Made by a program: the position numbers and the translations under genes
Assembly: GCA_027859195.1 (NCBI GenBank)
Contig: JAQIBF010000160.1
Span: 1-43,787, forward strand
Direction of reading: 5' to 3'
DNA length: 43,787 nt
Source of the DNA: Helicobacteraceae bacterium
GTDB lineage: Bacteria > Campylobacterota > Campylobacteria > Campylobacterales > Sulfurimonadaceae
Notes under the pieces: generated by a model
What the model was told of the DNA's origin: nothing
Database searches by the model: none
The model's input: the letters and a program-made list of their open reading frames with translations, nothing else
In this document: positions 1-7,227 of the stretch, one piece after another
How positions within the stretch are numbered: position 1 is the stretch's first letter
Layout of the letters: each line of letters starts with the position of its first letter

Positions 1-144
1 CCGCGGCAGACGCAGTTCGAAAAAGATCTGATGGGCTATGGAGCCGGTTTCAAAAATGGTCTCCAGATCAAGGCTGACACTGCCGACAAAGGGCGAGACC
101 AGCGTGAGCAGCAGCAGGAGTGTGATGAGAGAGATTTTAATCAT
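1..144 (-). CDS. btuC: Vitamin B12 ABC transporter permease, N-terminal fragment (BtuC/FecCD family), cut by the window edge
   Basis: Only the first 48 codons are inside the window. They read as a hydrophobic N-terminal segment (MIKISLITLLLLLTLVSPF) followed by the short periplasmic stretch usual at the start of BtuC/FecCD permeases, including FFELRLPR, which matches the R-(L/I)-P-R motif that follows the first membrane helix in this family. The ATG overlaps the last codons of the ATPase gene by 8 bp, the usual arrangement for an ABC operon, so it should be the membrane-spanning channel of the importer formed with the two genes upstream of it. The role rests on motif plus context. The substrate, cobalamin, is inferred from the surrounding cob genes and btuB. 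Confidence 0.75.
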   Translation of the reverse strand, partial: MIKISLITLLLLLTLVSPFVGSVSLDLETIFETGSIAHQIFFELRLPR

Positions 145-871
145 AATGTACCTCCGGACTCTGTGCGTCCGAACTGAAAGCGACCCCGTAGCAGGAGGTT
201 AGATTCCCGGGTGTGAAGAACTGCTGCGGCTCCGGATAGAGGCTGACACGGTCTTGGTGCATGAACAAGACAGGATAGCCCAGTGCCTTGGCAAAATGTA
301 TATCATGGGTGATGACGATCTTTTGGGTCTCTTCGGGCAGATTTTTCAACGCGTGATAAAAATCATAGGCGTGTTTCGGGTCAAGATTGGCCGTCGGCTC
401 GTCGAAGAGAATGATCTTGCTCTCCTGTGCAAGGGCCTGCGCAATCAAAACCAGCTGCTGCTGACCCGAACTTAGTTCGGTGATGGCGTGTTGCGGTGAC
501 AGGGCTGCCTCTGCCAACAGCGCGGCGACAAGCTCTTTATCCTCTTTTGTGTAGTTTTTGACGGCGGTTGTGTGCGGATAGCGTCCCATCAATATGAACT
601 CTTCGAAGGTTATAAAGGCGTCAAAAATTGCCAGTTTCGGCGGATTGTAGGTGATGGTCCTTGCGCGTTCATTGGCGGTGTAGGCTTCAAGGGGCTTATC
701 ATTGATCACGATCTCCCCTTCATAGGGCAGGAGACCGCAAAGCGCTTTTGCCAGGGTGCTTTTACCGACGCCGTTGGCCCCCAAAACAGAGATGTTTTTT
801 GCACAGGAGAAATTGATCCCTTGTAAAACAGGATTTTTATAGCCGCATGAGAGATCTTTGACACTGATCAT
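137..871 (-). CDS. btuD: Cobalamin ABC transporter ATP-binding protein (BtuD/FecE family)
   Basis: This 244-residue ABC ATPase has all the required motifs: Walker A GANGVGKST at residues 31-39, the signature LSSGQQQL in the middle of the helical domain, Walker B IILFDEPTANLD, and the switch histidine in VITHD. It would sit on the cytoplasmic face and drive import through the BtuC-like permease, whose start overlaps its end. Its own start overlaps the stop of the binding-protein gene by 4 bp (ATGA), so binding protein, ATPase and permease are translationally coupled. Sequence alone cannot separate B12, haem and siderophore transporters of this family. Position at the end of a cobalamin operon makes B12 or cobinamide the likely cargo. 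Confidence 0.88.
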   Translation of the reverse strand: MISVKDLSCGYKNPVLQGINFSCAKNISVLGANGVGKSTLAKALCGLLPYEGEIVINDKPLEAYTANERARTITYNPPKLAIFDAFITFEEFILMGRYPHTTAVKNYTKEDKELVAALLAEAALSPQHAITELSSGQQQLVLIAQALAQESKIILFDEPTANLDPKHAYDFYHALKNLPEETQKIVITHDIHFAKALGYPVLFMHQDRVSLYPEPQQFFTPGNLTSCYGVAFSSDAQSPEVHYD

Positions 872-1668
872 TGGATCGCCTCACAGATCGTTTTGATGCT
901 TTTGGCGATGCGATGGCTCGGAATGAGCAGGTAATCGCTCTGAATGATCTTGACACTCCGGTTTTTGACGGCATTGATAGGCAGCTTTTGCCACGACTGC
1001 ATAACGGCCTCTGCATCAAACCGATCGAGCTGACCGAACAGCAACAAAATCGTATCCGGGTTGGTGGCGATCAGCCCTTCGATATGGAGAAGCGGCTGGG
1101 CGCTATAGGTCTCTTTGTAGGCATTCTGGGCACCGCACAGGTGCAGGATCTCTTCAAAATAGAGATCATGCCCCGCCACATAAACACCTTTGTCAATACC
1201 GCTGGCGTTGGCGAAAACGATCAGCACCTCTTTTTTGTCCGGGAGTTTTGGAGCACTTCTTTGGCTCTCTTCTATCGTTTTGATGAGCCCTTTGGCATCT
1301 TCTTCTCTGCCTAGCTCTGTCGCAACGGTGTTGATGGCGTGTTTGATGTCATCGATCTTTTTAAGCTGCAGCTGCAGGGTCTTTATCTTGAAACTCTCGA
1401 GCTGGCTGAGTAATTTTTCTTGATGGGGCAGACCGATAACAATCGTGGGGCGCAGGGCGATGATCTTTTCAAGAGAGAGAGAGAAATAGCCGCCTATCTT
1501 GGGACGCGACTGCAGGCTCTGCGGAAAATAGGTATATTCGCTCACACCGACGATCTCATCTTCCGCGCCGAGAGCGGCAGTGATCTCCGCGACGGCCGGA
1601 CTCAGTGTAATGATGCGTTCACTGCCAAAGAGTGACAGCGCGATTAAAAGAGAGATGATCAGACGCAT
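868..1668 (-). CDS. btuF: Periplasmic cobalamin-binding protein of ABC importer (BtuF-like)
   Basis: The 266-residue protein starts with a signal peptide (residues 1 to about 16, MRLIISLLIALSLFGS). A class III periplasmic binding fold follows: the RIITLSPAVAEITAALGA opening, the GGYFSLSLEKIIALRPTIVIG strand-helix-strand of the first lobe, a long backbone helix, and a second lobe with HIEGLIATNPDTILL. These are the conserved landmarks of the BtuF/FhuD/FecB group. It should capture the corrinoid delivered by BtuB and hand it to the BtuC-like permease. The gene overlaps the phosphatase gene upstream by 10 bp and the ATPase downstream by 4 bp. Substrate assignment comes from the operon. Confidence 0.82.
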   Translation of the reverse strand: MRLIISLLIALSLFGSERIITLSPAVAEITAALGAEDEIVGVSEYTYFPQSLQSRPKIGGYFSLSLEKIIALRPTIVIGLPHQEKLLSQLESFKIKTLQLQLKKIDDIKHAINTVATELGREEDAKGLIKTIEESQRSAPKLPDKKEVLIVFANASGIDKGVYVAGHDLYFEEILHLCGAQNAYKETYSAQPLLHIEGLIATNPDTILLLFGQLDRFDAEAVMQSWQKLPINAVKNRSVKIIQSDYLLIPSHRIAKSIKTICEAIQ

Positions 1669-2267
1669 CGTATCGCTCCGAATTCCGAGGTGGATGTGTT
1701 AAGGGTAGTATAGGCTCCGTAAGGAAAATCGACGCTAAAAGCCTCTTCAAGCGGGATCTTCTGCAGGAGGTGCATCAGGACGCGGATGACGCCGGCGTGG
1801 GTGACGACTAACACATTGTTATGGGGTGTCAGCGGCAGTTCCCGTGTGAAAAAAGTCTCGATACGTCCGATGTAGGCGTCATAGGGTTCGCCGTCCAGAG
1901 CGTTGATCCACTGGATGAAATCGAGATATTTCAGCCCCTCCTGTTTTGTGATGGCATCGAAGGTCATCCCCTCATGGCGCCCCCACGACTTTTCGCGCAG
2001 CTGCGGGGTGTAGTGTACATTTTGAATGTTGCACCCGAGGGTATTTCCTTTGGTCAATTTTAAATTTTGAATTATTGGGCTCAGGGTCTGGCGGCAGCGT
2101 TTCAGGTCGGAGCAGTAGAGGGCATCGAAATCGTGGTTTTGAAAATAGGCGCCGAGGCGCGCTGCCTCTGCGATACCTTTCGGTGACAAGGCGATGTCGT
2201 TATGGCCGTTATAGCAGCGGTGATAAGCCTCTTCGACTTCGCCGTGGCGTACTAGGGTAATGGTCAT
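1659..2267 (-). CDS. cobC: Histidine phosphatase, probable alpha-ribazole phosphatase (CobC)
   Basis: This 202-residue member of the histidine phosphatase superfamily has the phosphohistidine motif LVRHGEVE at residues 5-12. It also has RCYNGHNDIALSPKG, a second catalytic region with CSDLKRCRQTL, and the late histidine in VVTHAGVIRVL. CobC removes the phosphate from alpha-ribazole phosphate or adenosylcobalamin 5'-phosphate, the last step of nucleotide-loop assembly. Family motifs alone would also fit a phosphoglycerate-mutase-like enzyme. Location directly after cobS (4-bp ATGA overlap) and before the B12 importer genes supports the CobC assignment. Length is normal for the family. Confidence 0.82.
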   Translation of the reverse strand: MTITLVRHGEVEEAYHRCYNGHNDIALSPKGIAEAARLGAYFQNHDFDALYCSDLKRCRQTLSPIIQNLKLTKGNTLGCNIQNVHYTPQLREKSWGRHEGMTFDAITKQEGLKYLDFIQWINALDGEPYDAYIGRIETFFTRELPLTPHNNVLVVTHAGVIRVLMHLLQKIPLEEAFSVDFPYGAYTTLNTSTSEFGAIRCV

Positions 2268-3070
2268 GCTGCTACTCCAATGAGCAGGATATTAAGAAGG
2301 AGCAGCTCCGTTACTTCGATAAGAAAACCGTAAATGTCGCCGCTGAAACCGCCGAGCCGTTTGACAAAAAAGTGCTTGATAAGCAGCAGTGTCAATAGCG
2401 ATACGGCAAGGAGAAGCCAGCTGCTGCTCAGGACGACAACGGTAATTACCACTGCTGTAGAAATCATGAGCTGTTTTTTTGTGAACTCCTGTTTTGCCAG
2501 GGTGCTCATCCCCTCTTTGCGGATGTAGGGAAAAAAGTAGATGGCTAATACCGTGTTATAACGCGAGAGCATCAGGATGACAGGCAGCAGCCAGATCGCC
2601 TCCAAAAACCAGAGGCTAGAGGCTTTGAAGATCAGAAAGGTGACGGTGAAGATCATCCCCATACCGCCGGTATGCGGGTCTTTCATCACCTCCTCGGCAC
2701 GCTCTTTAGGAACAAAAAGACCGTCAACGGTGTCAGAGAAACCGTCAAGATGCAGTGCCCCTGTTAAAAGAACCCACAGCACAAAAAGCACTATATGAAG
2801 ATGGACTTCAGGGAAAAATGGGAGCAAGAGGGTGTAGAGAAGCCATAAGATGCCGCCAAGAAGTGCGCCTACGACAGGATAGGACATCACTGCGTATCCG
2901 TTGATCCCCTTGAAAAAATCGTGGATCTTAAAAAAGGGGATGATCGTCAACATGTTTACGGCCAACGCGAAGCCTTTGGCCGAATGTTGAATGTTGAATG
3001 TTGAATTAGGAATGTTGGAATCCTCGCTTTGCGAGCTACTGGTCTTTTCGCTCTCTTCTTTGCTCTTCAC
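2264..3070 (-). CDS. cobS: Adenosylcobinamide-GDP ribazoletransferase (cobalamin synthase), uncertain start
   Basis: CobS is the integral membrane enzyme that joins adenosylcobinamide-GDP to alpha-ribazole. The signature GALHLDGFSDTVDGLF followed by EVMKDPHTGGMG is clear, and several hydrophobic helices follow. The family core begins near GFALAVNMLTIIPFF. The 35 to 50 residues in front of it are low-complexity and are encoded by a heptamer-repeat cassette. Three starts are possible: ATG 3127 (overlaps cobU by 47 bp, no Shine-Dalgarno), GTG 3070 (chosen, 10 nt after the cobU stop and preceded by AGGGGAG), or ATG 2953 (removes the core's first residues). The N-terminal extension is probably not functional. 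The gene overlaps cobC by 4 bp. Confidence 0.88.
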   Translation of the reverse strand: MKSKEESEKTSSSQSEDSNIPNSTFNIQHSAKGFALAVNMLTIIPFFKIHDFFKGINGYAVMSYPVVGALLGGILWLLYTLLLPFFPEVHLHIVLFVLWVLLTGALHLDGFSDTVDGLFVPKERAEEVMKDPHTGGMGMIFTVTFLIFKASSLWFLEAIWLLPVILMLSRYNTVLAIYFFPYIRKEGMSTLAKQEFTKKQLMISTAVVITVVVLSSSWLLLAVSLLTLLLIKHFFVKRLGGFSGDIYGFLIEVTELLLLNILLIGVAA

Positions 3071-3078
3071 TCTCTCCC
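2982..3078. repeat. Heptamer-repeat cassette with hairpin between cobU and cobS
   Basis: On the plus strand GAATGTT is repeated three times exactly (2982-3002), with degenerate continuation to about 3018. A hairpin CTCGC-TTT-GCGAG follows at 3023-3035, then a pyrimidine-rich run of imperfect 7-mers related to CTCTTCA/CTCTTTG to about 3078. The cassette sits exactly where the cobU stop and the cobS start would be expected to overlap, and it is read through in the cobS frame. It looks like an intergenic simple-sequence insertion rather than part of either enzyme. Confidence 0.7.
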
Positions 3079-3080
3079 CT

Positions 3081-3575
3081 TTACTTAATTCTGGTGGCAA
3101 TGCCGGCGATGCAGTGGTAGACTTCATCGCATTGGCTTGCTATCATCTGCGAAACGATGCCGCTGATGTCGACGTACCGGCGGGAGAGGGCGTTGTCGGG
3201 GATGATACCGCTGCCGACATCGTTATGGACAAAGACGAGGTCGTTCGGCAGGGTGAGCACCTGCTCCATGTGTTCAACGATCTGCTCTTTGGTATGGCCG
3301 TGGTAGAGCATATTGTTGATCCACATCGTAGTGCACTCCACCAAGACAGGCCCGTCGCATTGTCTCAGCACCTTGTAGAGGTCAAGCGGCTCTTCGAGGG
3401 TAGCAAAGTGCTCCTCTCGACGCTGTTGATGGATGGCAATGCGTTCGTGAAGCTCTTCATCGATGAATTCGGTCGTGGCAAGATAGTAGGGCTTTACACC
3501 CTCTTGAAGAGCCTTGGTGTACTGCTCTGCATGGTAGGACTTGCCGCTTTTGATACCGCCGATGAAGAGGGTCAT
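3081..3575 (-). CDS. cobU: Bifunctional adenosylcobinamide kinase / adenosylcobinamide-phosphate guanylyltransferase
   Basis: This 164-residue protein opens with the P-loop GGIKSGKSYHAEQ, the usual CobU start, followed by the guanylylation-site region ERIAIHQQRREEHFATLEEP, where the histidine of IHQQRR is the expected GMP acceptor. It also has VLVECTTMWINNML and VHNDVGSGIIPDNALSRRYVD, both family landmarks. It phosphorylates adenosylcobinamide and then converts it to adenosylcobinamide-GDP, the substrate for CobS. The ATG directly follows the cobT stop codon with no gap. The C-terminus is slightly shorter than in E. coli (about 180 residues), but no core motif is missing. Confidence 0.93.
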   Translation of the reverse strand: MTLFIGGIKSGKSYHAEQYTKALQEGVKPYYLATTEFIDEELHERIAIHQQRREEHFATLEEPLDLYKVLRQCDGPVLVECTTMWINNMLYHGHTKEQIVEHMEQVLTLPNDLVFVHNDVGSGIIPDNALSRRYVDISGIVSQMIASQCDEVYHCIAGIATRIK

Positions 3576-4634
3576 CTAGATCTCACCGCTCATCAGGGCT
3601 TCGACACGTGCAGTGATCTGCTGCTGTGAAAGACCCTGCATATAGCCGTAGGCGATCGCAGCTCCAGCACCGACACCCTCTTTGGCTTCACCTTCGTCAT
3701 AGAGTTTGAGTACCGGGATCTTGGCATCTTCGTAACGGAACTCCGTATAGACCGCTTTGCTTCGGAATGAGAGCTGCTGAAGAAGGAGATTGATGTTAGA
3801 AGCGCCGTCATGGGCGATCCAGCCGGTGGTACAGAGGGTGATGTGTCTCGGGTCGAACCAGATGGACTCTTTGGTCGAGAGCCTGTCGGCGATCAGCAGT
3901 GCCGCGGCCATCTGTGTCCCTCCGGCCAGAACGACGTGGAAACGTTTGGAGGCTTCGAGCATAAATCCTGCGCTAAAGAGCAGGGTCTGGTCGGCAGTGT
4001 GGCCAAGTTTTTCAAAAAACGACATATTGGGCTTGATCTTGGCGAGGGCCTTAGCGATGGTCTCCTCTTTGATCGTGACAGGTGACTCTTTAAACGATGA
4101 GGCAAAGAGGCCGTCTGTCTTCAGTCCCAGTGCCTGTATGGCCGCCTGTGCTGTGGTTGTGCCTGATGGAGTACTCTCTCCAAGAATGACGTAATCACCG
4201 CTCAGCCGGTAGCTCTTGGCATAGGCACGCCCTTTCTCGAAGACGGCTTTGGCATCAAAAGATGCCTCTTCCGTGATGGAAGGTGACGGGCTCAGTCCGA
4301 GTGCTACAACATCGATCTGCTGTGGTGCTGTTTTCAGTCCCAAATCGACGATATGGATGGCTGAAAAGGGGGTCAGGGTATGCACGGCACGGGTTAAGAG
4401 CCCCGGTGTCGGAATGCCTGTCGCCGTCTCCGCCATATTATCAAGGCTGAAGACCTTGCCCGTGACCAGAAACTCGGCATCGAGCGTCGGTGTCAATGCT
4501 ATCTTGCCCGGAATCCCCGCCTGGGTAATCCCCTCTATCTCGCAGGTACGGGTGACGGAGGCGGCCAGGATGAAGTCTGCTTTGCCTGCCGGCAGGGAAC
4601 TTTGTGTCTGGTCTGAGAGTTTTAAAATGTTCAT
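3576..4634 (-). CDS. cobT: Nicotinate-nucleotide-dependent phosphoribosyltransferase CobT, TIGR00303-like branch
   Basis: CobT transfers the phosphoribosyl group from nicotinate mononucleotide to dimethylbenzimidazole, or another lower ligand, to make alpha-ribazole phosphate. The 352-residue protein shows the glycine-rich segment GESTPSGTTTAQAA, the LAGGTQMAAA loop and the C-terminal KEGVGAGAAIAYGY, whose glutamate matches the catalytic Glu of CobT enzymes. The overall wording resembles the branch typified in archaea and cyanobacteria more than Salmonella CobT, which is judged from memory. The start ATG 4634 has AGGAG upstream (CAATATTAGGAGCTTT). The frame is open further upstream to 4961, but that part lies inside btuB and is rejected. 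Confidence 0.85.
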   Translation of the reverse strand: MNILKLSDQTQSSLPAGKADFILAASVTRTCEIEGITQAGIPGKIALTPTLDAEFLVTGKVFSLDNMAETATGIPTPGLLTRAVHTLTPFSAIHIVDLGLKTAPQQIDVVALGLSPSPSITEEASFDAKAVFEKGRAYAKSYRLSGDYVILGESTPSGTTTAQAAIQALGLKTDGLFASSFKESPVTIKEETIAKALAKIKPNMSFFEKLGHTADQTLLFSAGFMLEASKRFHVVLAGGTQMAAALLIADRLSTKESIWFDPRHITLCTTGWIAHDGASNINLLLQQLSFRSKAVYTEFRYEDAKIPVLKLYDEGEAKEGVGAGAAIAYGYMQGLSQQQITARVEALMSGEI

Positions 4635-4641
4635 AAAGCTC

Positions 4642-6516
4642 CTAATATTGGGCGTTAAGCCCGAGGTAGAGGCTGCGCCCTGCGGTGGCGTAACCGTCGA
4701 CGGTCTGGTAATATCTGTCTGTAATATTATCAACTTTACCATAAACAGAGAGATAGTCGTTGACCTTGACGTTGGAGACAAGGTTGACCAGAACGTATCT
4801 GCCTGTTTGTGCCCCCTGCTTGTCGGCTGCGTCGTAGCGTTCGCCGATATACTGGCCGTTGAGGCCGAGATCGAAGTTCTCCGTCGCGTAGTAGACGACA
4901 GAGGCGTCGAGCTGGTGTTTAGGGCGGCGGGCAAGGTCTTTACCGTCGGCATCTTTAGCATTCAAATAGGTGTAGTTGGCGGTGATGCCCACACGGTCGG
5001 CAAAGTAGTCCCTGTAACCGACTTCGGCCCCTTTAAGCGTTGACCTTCCAGTGACGTTCGTGTACATGGGATAACCGTATTCGATCAGGTTGTCAATGCT
5101 GTTATAAAACCCGGTTATCCAAAGCGTGTCGTTGCCCAGGGTAATATCGCCGGTTATGACCTCTTCGGGCTCCAGGTCCGGGTTTGGGCTCCATGGGCCG
5201 TATAGCTGCCCGAGTGTCGGGATATTGTAGCCTGTGCCAAGGTTTGCGCTGACGTAATAGCTGTTGTAAAGGTACTGTTTTACACCGATCTTTCCGGTGA
5301 AGGCATTGTTGAAAGCACTGTAGCTGTCATAACGGATCGATTCAGTGATGATCGTCTCAAGCGAAGCGAGAAGGCCGACGCTGTTGTAGTTGGTCAGAAA
5401 GAGCGCACTGTTATTATAGTTTTTGTCCTCACCTGCGACCACCTCTTTTTGCTTGAACACCTGGTACGAGGTCCCAAAACGTACAAAGGAGTCCTTCAGG
5501 TAGGTCTGTCTGCTGTCAAGTTTGACCTCATTGACGGCGCCTTTGTAGTGGTACTGCCCGTAGCTGTCTTTGATATTCCGATCGAAAGTCGAGTAGTTGT
5601 ACTGGAGAGTCATGTCGCTGTTTGTGCTGCTGTGCTTGTAGGAGGCGCTGTAAAAACGGTTTTGGAGGGTCTGCTCGGGTGTCGGATCATCCGTCGGTGT
5701 TGAGACGCCTGTGACGAAATCATAGGTGGAGGCATCATACTGTGTCAGTGAGTTAAAGGTCTGTATGGAGGCTTCAACACGGTCGTTTCTGCCGATGTTC
5801 CAGCCTAAACGGGCATTGAACGATTTGTTGACGTAGACATCTTTTTCGAGTCCGAGGTCATCATATCGCTTGCCGTAATCCGGGCTGCTTCTGTTGGGTT
5901 CTACAGCAGAAAAGCCGTCCCTGTTGTACTCCATAGCGCCCATCAGGATGTCAAAATCGTCTGTCGCGTAGGAGGCCTGCAGCGAGCCGACCTTGGTGTC
6001 AAACGAACCGTACTCCATGTTGGCGGTTGCGTGAAGCCCTTTTTTGGCTCTGGCGGTGACGATGTTGATGACGCCGGCACTCGCATCGGCCCCCCAGACT
6101 CCAGACTGCGCCCCTTTGACGATCTCGATCTGTTCGACGTCATAGAGCATGATCTGCGAAAATTCGGCCGAAGCACCGATGCCGGTAGGGTTATTGTAGC
6201 GGACACCGTCGATCAGTACCAGAGTGCGTCTTGTGTCCATTCCCCGAACATACATCGATGACAGGGTGCCCGGACCGCCGTTTTGGGTCATGGCGATGTT
6301 GCCCAGACGGTTCAGGGCTTCGGCAAGCGTGGTGACATGTGCCTCTTCGATCGCCTCTTTGGTGATGACCGTGACGCTGTCGGGAACGTCCTCTTTGTTC
6401 AGTTCGACATCTTGCGCCACCGTAACGCTAATGCTCTCGAGCGTGTACTGGTTGGCTGCCTGCAGCGATGAGGTCAGTGTGAGCAGCGCTGCGAATGAAA
6501 GGGTTGTTTTTATCAT
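4642..6516 (-). CDS. btuB: TonB-dependent outer-membrane receptor, cobalamin/cobinamide type (BtuB)
   Basis: The 624-residue protein has a signal peptide (residues 1 to about 20), a TonB-box-like segment near ESISVTVAQ, and a plug domain with DVPDSVTVITKEAIEEA, SMYVRGMDTRRTLVLIDGVR and IEIVKGAQSGVWGADASAGVINIVT. The long beta-barrel ends in GLNAQY with a terminal aromatic residue, as required for outer-membrane insertion. The plug sequence is of the BtuB kind. The gene leads the cobT-cobU-cobS-cobC-btuFDC cluster, separated from cobT by 7 nt. Its ATG overlaps the stop of the small upstream ORF (ATGA), so its translation may depend on that ORF. I found no convincing cobalamin riboswitch before it. 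Confidence 0.92.
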   Translation of the reverse strand: MIKTTLSFAALLTLTSSLQAANQYTLESISVTVAQDVELNKEDVPDSVTVITKEAIEEAHVTTLAEALNRLGNIAMTQNGGPGTLSSMYVRGMDTRRTLVLIDGVRYNNPTGIGASAEFSQIMLYDVEQIEIVKGAQSGVWGADASAGVINIVTARAKKGLHATANMEYGSFDTKVGSLQASYATDDFDILMGAMEYNRDGFSAVEPNRSSPDYGKRYDDLGLEKDVYVNKSFNARLGWNIGRNDRVEASIQTFNSLTQYDASTYDFVTGVSTPTDDPTPEQTLQNRFYSASYKHSSTNSDMTLQYNYSTFDRNIKDSYGQYHYKGAVNEVKLDSRQTYLKDSFVRFGTSYQVFKQKEVVAGEDKNYNNSALFLTNYNSVGLLASLETIITESIRYDSYSAFNNAFTGKIGVKQYLYNSYYVSANLGTGYNIPTLGQLYGPWSPNPDLEPEEVITGDITLGNDTLWITGFYNSIDNLIEYGYPMYTNVTGRSTLKGAEVGYRDYFADRVGITANYTYLNAKDADGKDLARRPKHQLDASVVYYATENFDLGLNGQYIGERYDAADKQGAQTGRYVLVNLVSNVKVNDYLSVYGKVDNITDRYYQTVDGYATAGRSLYLGLNAQY

Positions 6517-6887
6517 AATTGATTTCCTGAGTATTTTAGAATGTGTTGGTGTAAGGCAGTCGGGAAACCGGGTGGTGAAGTGACTGAATTGGCGTAGAGG
6601 TAAGGTTGAATGCGTTGTTTTGGACGGTTGTTATGGCGGATGCGGTTACGCGTTATACGCTTATAGTAACAGTTGCAATGGCCCGCATGGGTTGGTAGTG
6701 AAAAAGAGGAAGAGCAGAGAAGCTCTTCGAACTCTTCTTCTTGGCTCTCTTCTCGTTCGTTATCGGCATTGAGAAGATGTGCTGCACGAACAGAGACTGA
6801 TGTGGCATTAAGGTGGTGCTGTACTACAGTTGCTTGAATGGCAGCAAGTGTAAAGTAGTTTTTACCGAAACCTTTTGGTGCTCGCAT
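6513..6887 (-). CDS. Small unknown ORF translationally coupled to btuB, His/Cys-rich centre
   Basis: I do not recognise this 124-residue product. The start has a strong Shine-Dalgarno (AGGAG, 5-nt spacing) and a promoter-like TATAAT 27 nt upstream. The stop overlaps the btuB ATG as ATGA, so the frame is kept open exactly to btuB. Residues 1-75 have ordinary coding character, with an acidic run (NEREESQEEEFEELL) and a cluster HAGHCNCYYKR around residues 67-77. After that the composition becomes basic and polar and looks less like a folded domain. It could be a coupled regulatory leader, a small metal- or corrinoid-related protein, or a frame maintained only for coupling. No membrane segment or signal peptide is visible. 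Confidence 0.5.
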   Translation of the reverse strand: MRAPKGFGKNYFTLAAIQATVVQHHLNATSVSVRAAHLLNADNEREESQEEEFEELLCSSSFSLPTHAGHCNCYYKRITRNRIRHNNRPKQRIQPYLYANSVTSPPGFPTALHQHILKYSGNQL

Positions 6888-6913
6888 CGCATCTCCTTTG
6901 CTATTTAAATCGC

Positions 6914-6919
6914 ATTATA
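6914..6919 (-). promoter_or_regulatory. Promoter -10 element for the cobalamin operon
   Basis: On the minus strand the sequence reads TTTTTGCTATAATGCG. The TATAAT is perfect, preceded by GC, as in other promoters of this window. It implies a transcript start near 6907 and a 5' leader of about 20 nt before the small ORF that precedes btuB. No consensus -35 is apparent. Confidence 0.6.
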
Positions 6920-6943
6920 GCAAAAACGAAAGGGCACTATATA

Positions 6944-7120
6944 TTATTTTGTCTCTTCTTTGAACTCTTCGGTGCTTTCACTCACCGCCTCTTTGGTCTT
7001 GTGCCAACTGTTTTTAAGACCTTCATTGACATTGTGGAGGTTCTGTTTTGTCTCTTGTTTTGTACAGCCCATAAACAGCAGCATGCTTAGAGATAGGCCG
7101 ATAAGATAAAAGTGTTTCAT
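6944..7120 (-). CDS. Small predicted lipoprotein, entericidin-like in size
   Basis: A 58-residue product begins with a signal sequence, MKHFYLIGLSLSMLLFMGC. The LLFMGC segment is an acceptable lipobox, with the lipidated cysteine at position 19. The mature part is about 40 residues, charged and probably helical (KQETKQNLHNVNEGLKNSW, ending EEFKEETK). Size and layout recall entericidin-type small lipoproteins, but I see no diagnostic match. The start has AAAGGA upstream at 10 nt. It has its own TATAAT on the minus strand and lies 57 nt upstream of the small ORF that leads the btuB operon, in the same direction. Confidence 0.65.
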   Translation of the reverse strand: MKHFYLIGLSLSMLLFMGCTKQETKQNLHNVNEGLKNSWHKTKEAVSESTEEFKEETK

Positions 7121-7152
7121 TGGTAAAGATCCTTTACATTAATTGAGGTCGA

Positions 7153-7158
7153 ATTATA
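7153..7158 (-). promoter_or_regulatory. Promoter -10 element for the small lipoprotein gene
   Basis: The minus strand reads CTGTTATAATTCG, a perfect TATAAT 33 nt before the lipoprotein ATG. It is back to back with the NFACT promoter at 7194-7199. Confidence 0.55.
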
Positions 7159-7193
7159 ACAGAGAGTATAAAACGATTGAGAAAGGGCTACGC

Positions 7194-7199
7194 TATAAT
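7194..7199 (+). promoter_or_regulatory. Promoter -10 element for the NFACT gene
   Basis: The plus strand reads CTACGCTATAATTGCG, a perfect TATAAT preceded by GC, 28 nt before the preferred ATG at 7228. A start codon upstream of 7199 would lie within or before the promoter, which supports the shorter protein. Confidence 0.6.
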
Positions 7200-7227
7200 T
7201 GCGTTATCCAAAAGCTCAAGGCGCTGT

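Noticed and set aside
2982-3002. Tandem GAATGTT units considered as a CRISPR array.
   Set aside because: The units are 7 bp and directly abutting, with no spacers and no cas genes in the window.
4635-4961. Upstream extension of the cobT frame by 109 codons.
   Set aside because: It lies inside btuB, reads as Ser/Thr-rich nonsense, and CobT has a well-placed ATG with AGGAG at 4634.
6558-6569. Plus-strand AGTCGGGAAACC resembles the 3' box of cobalamin riboswitches.
   Set aside because: It is on the strand opposite to btuB, has no cobalamin gene downstream on its own strand, and the rest of the riboswitch core cannot be found around it.
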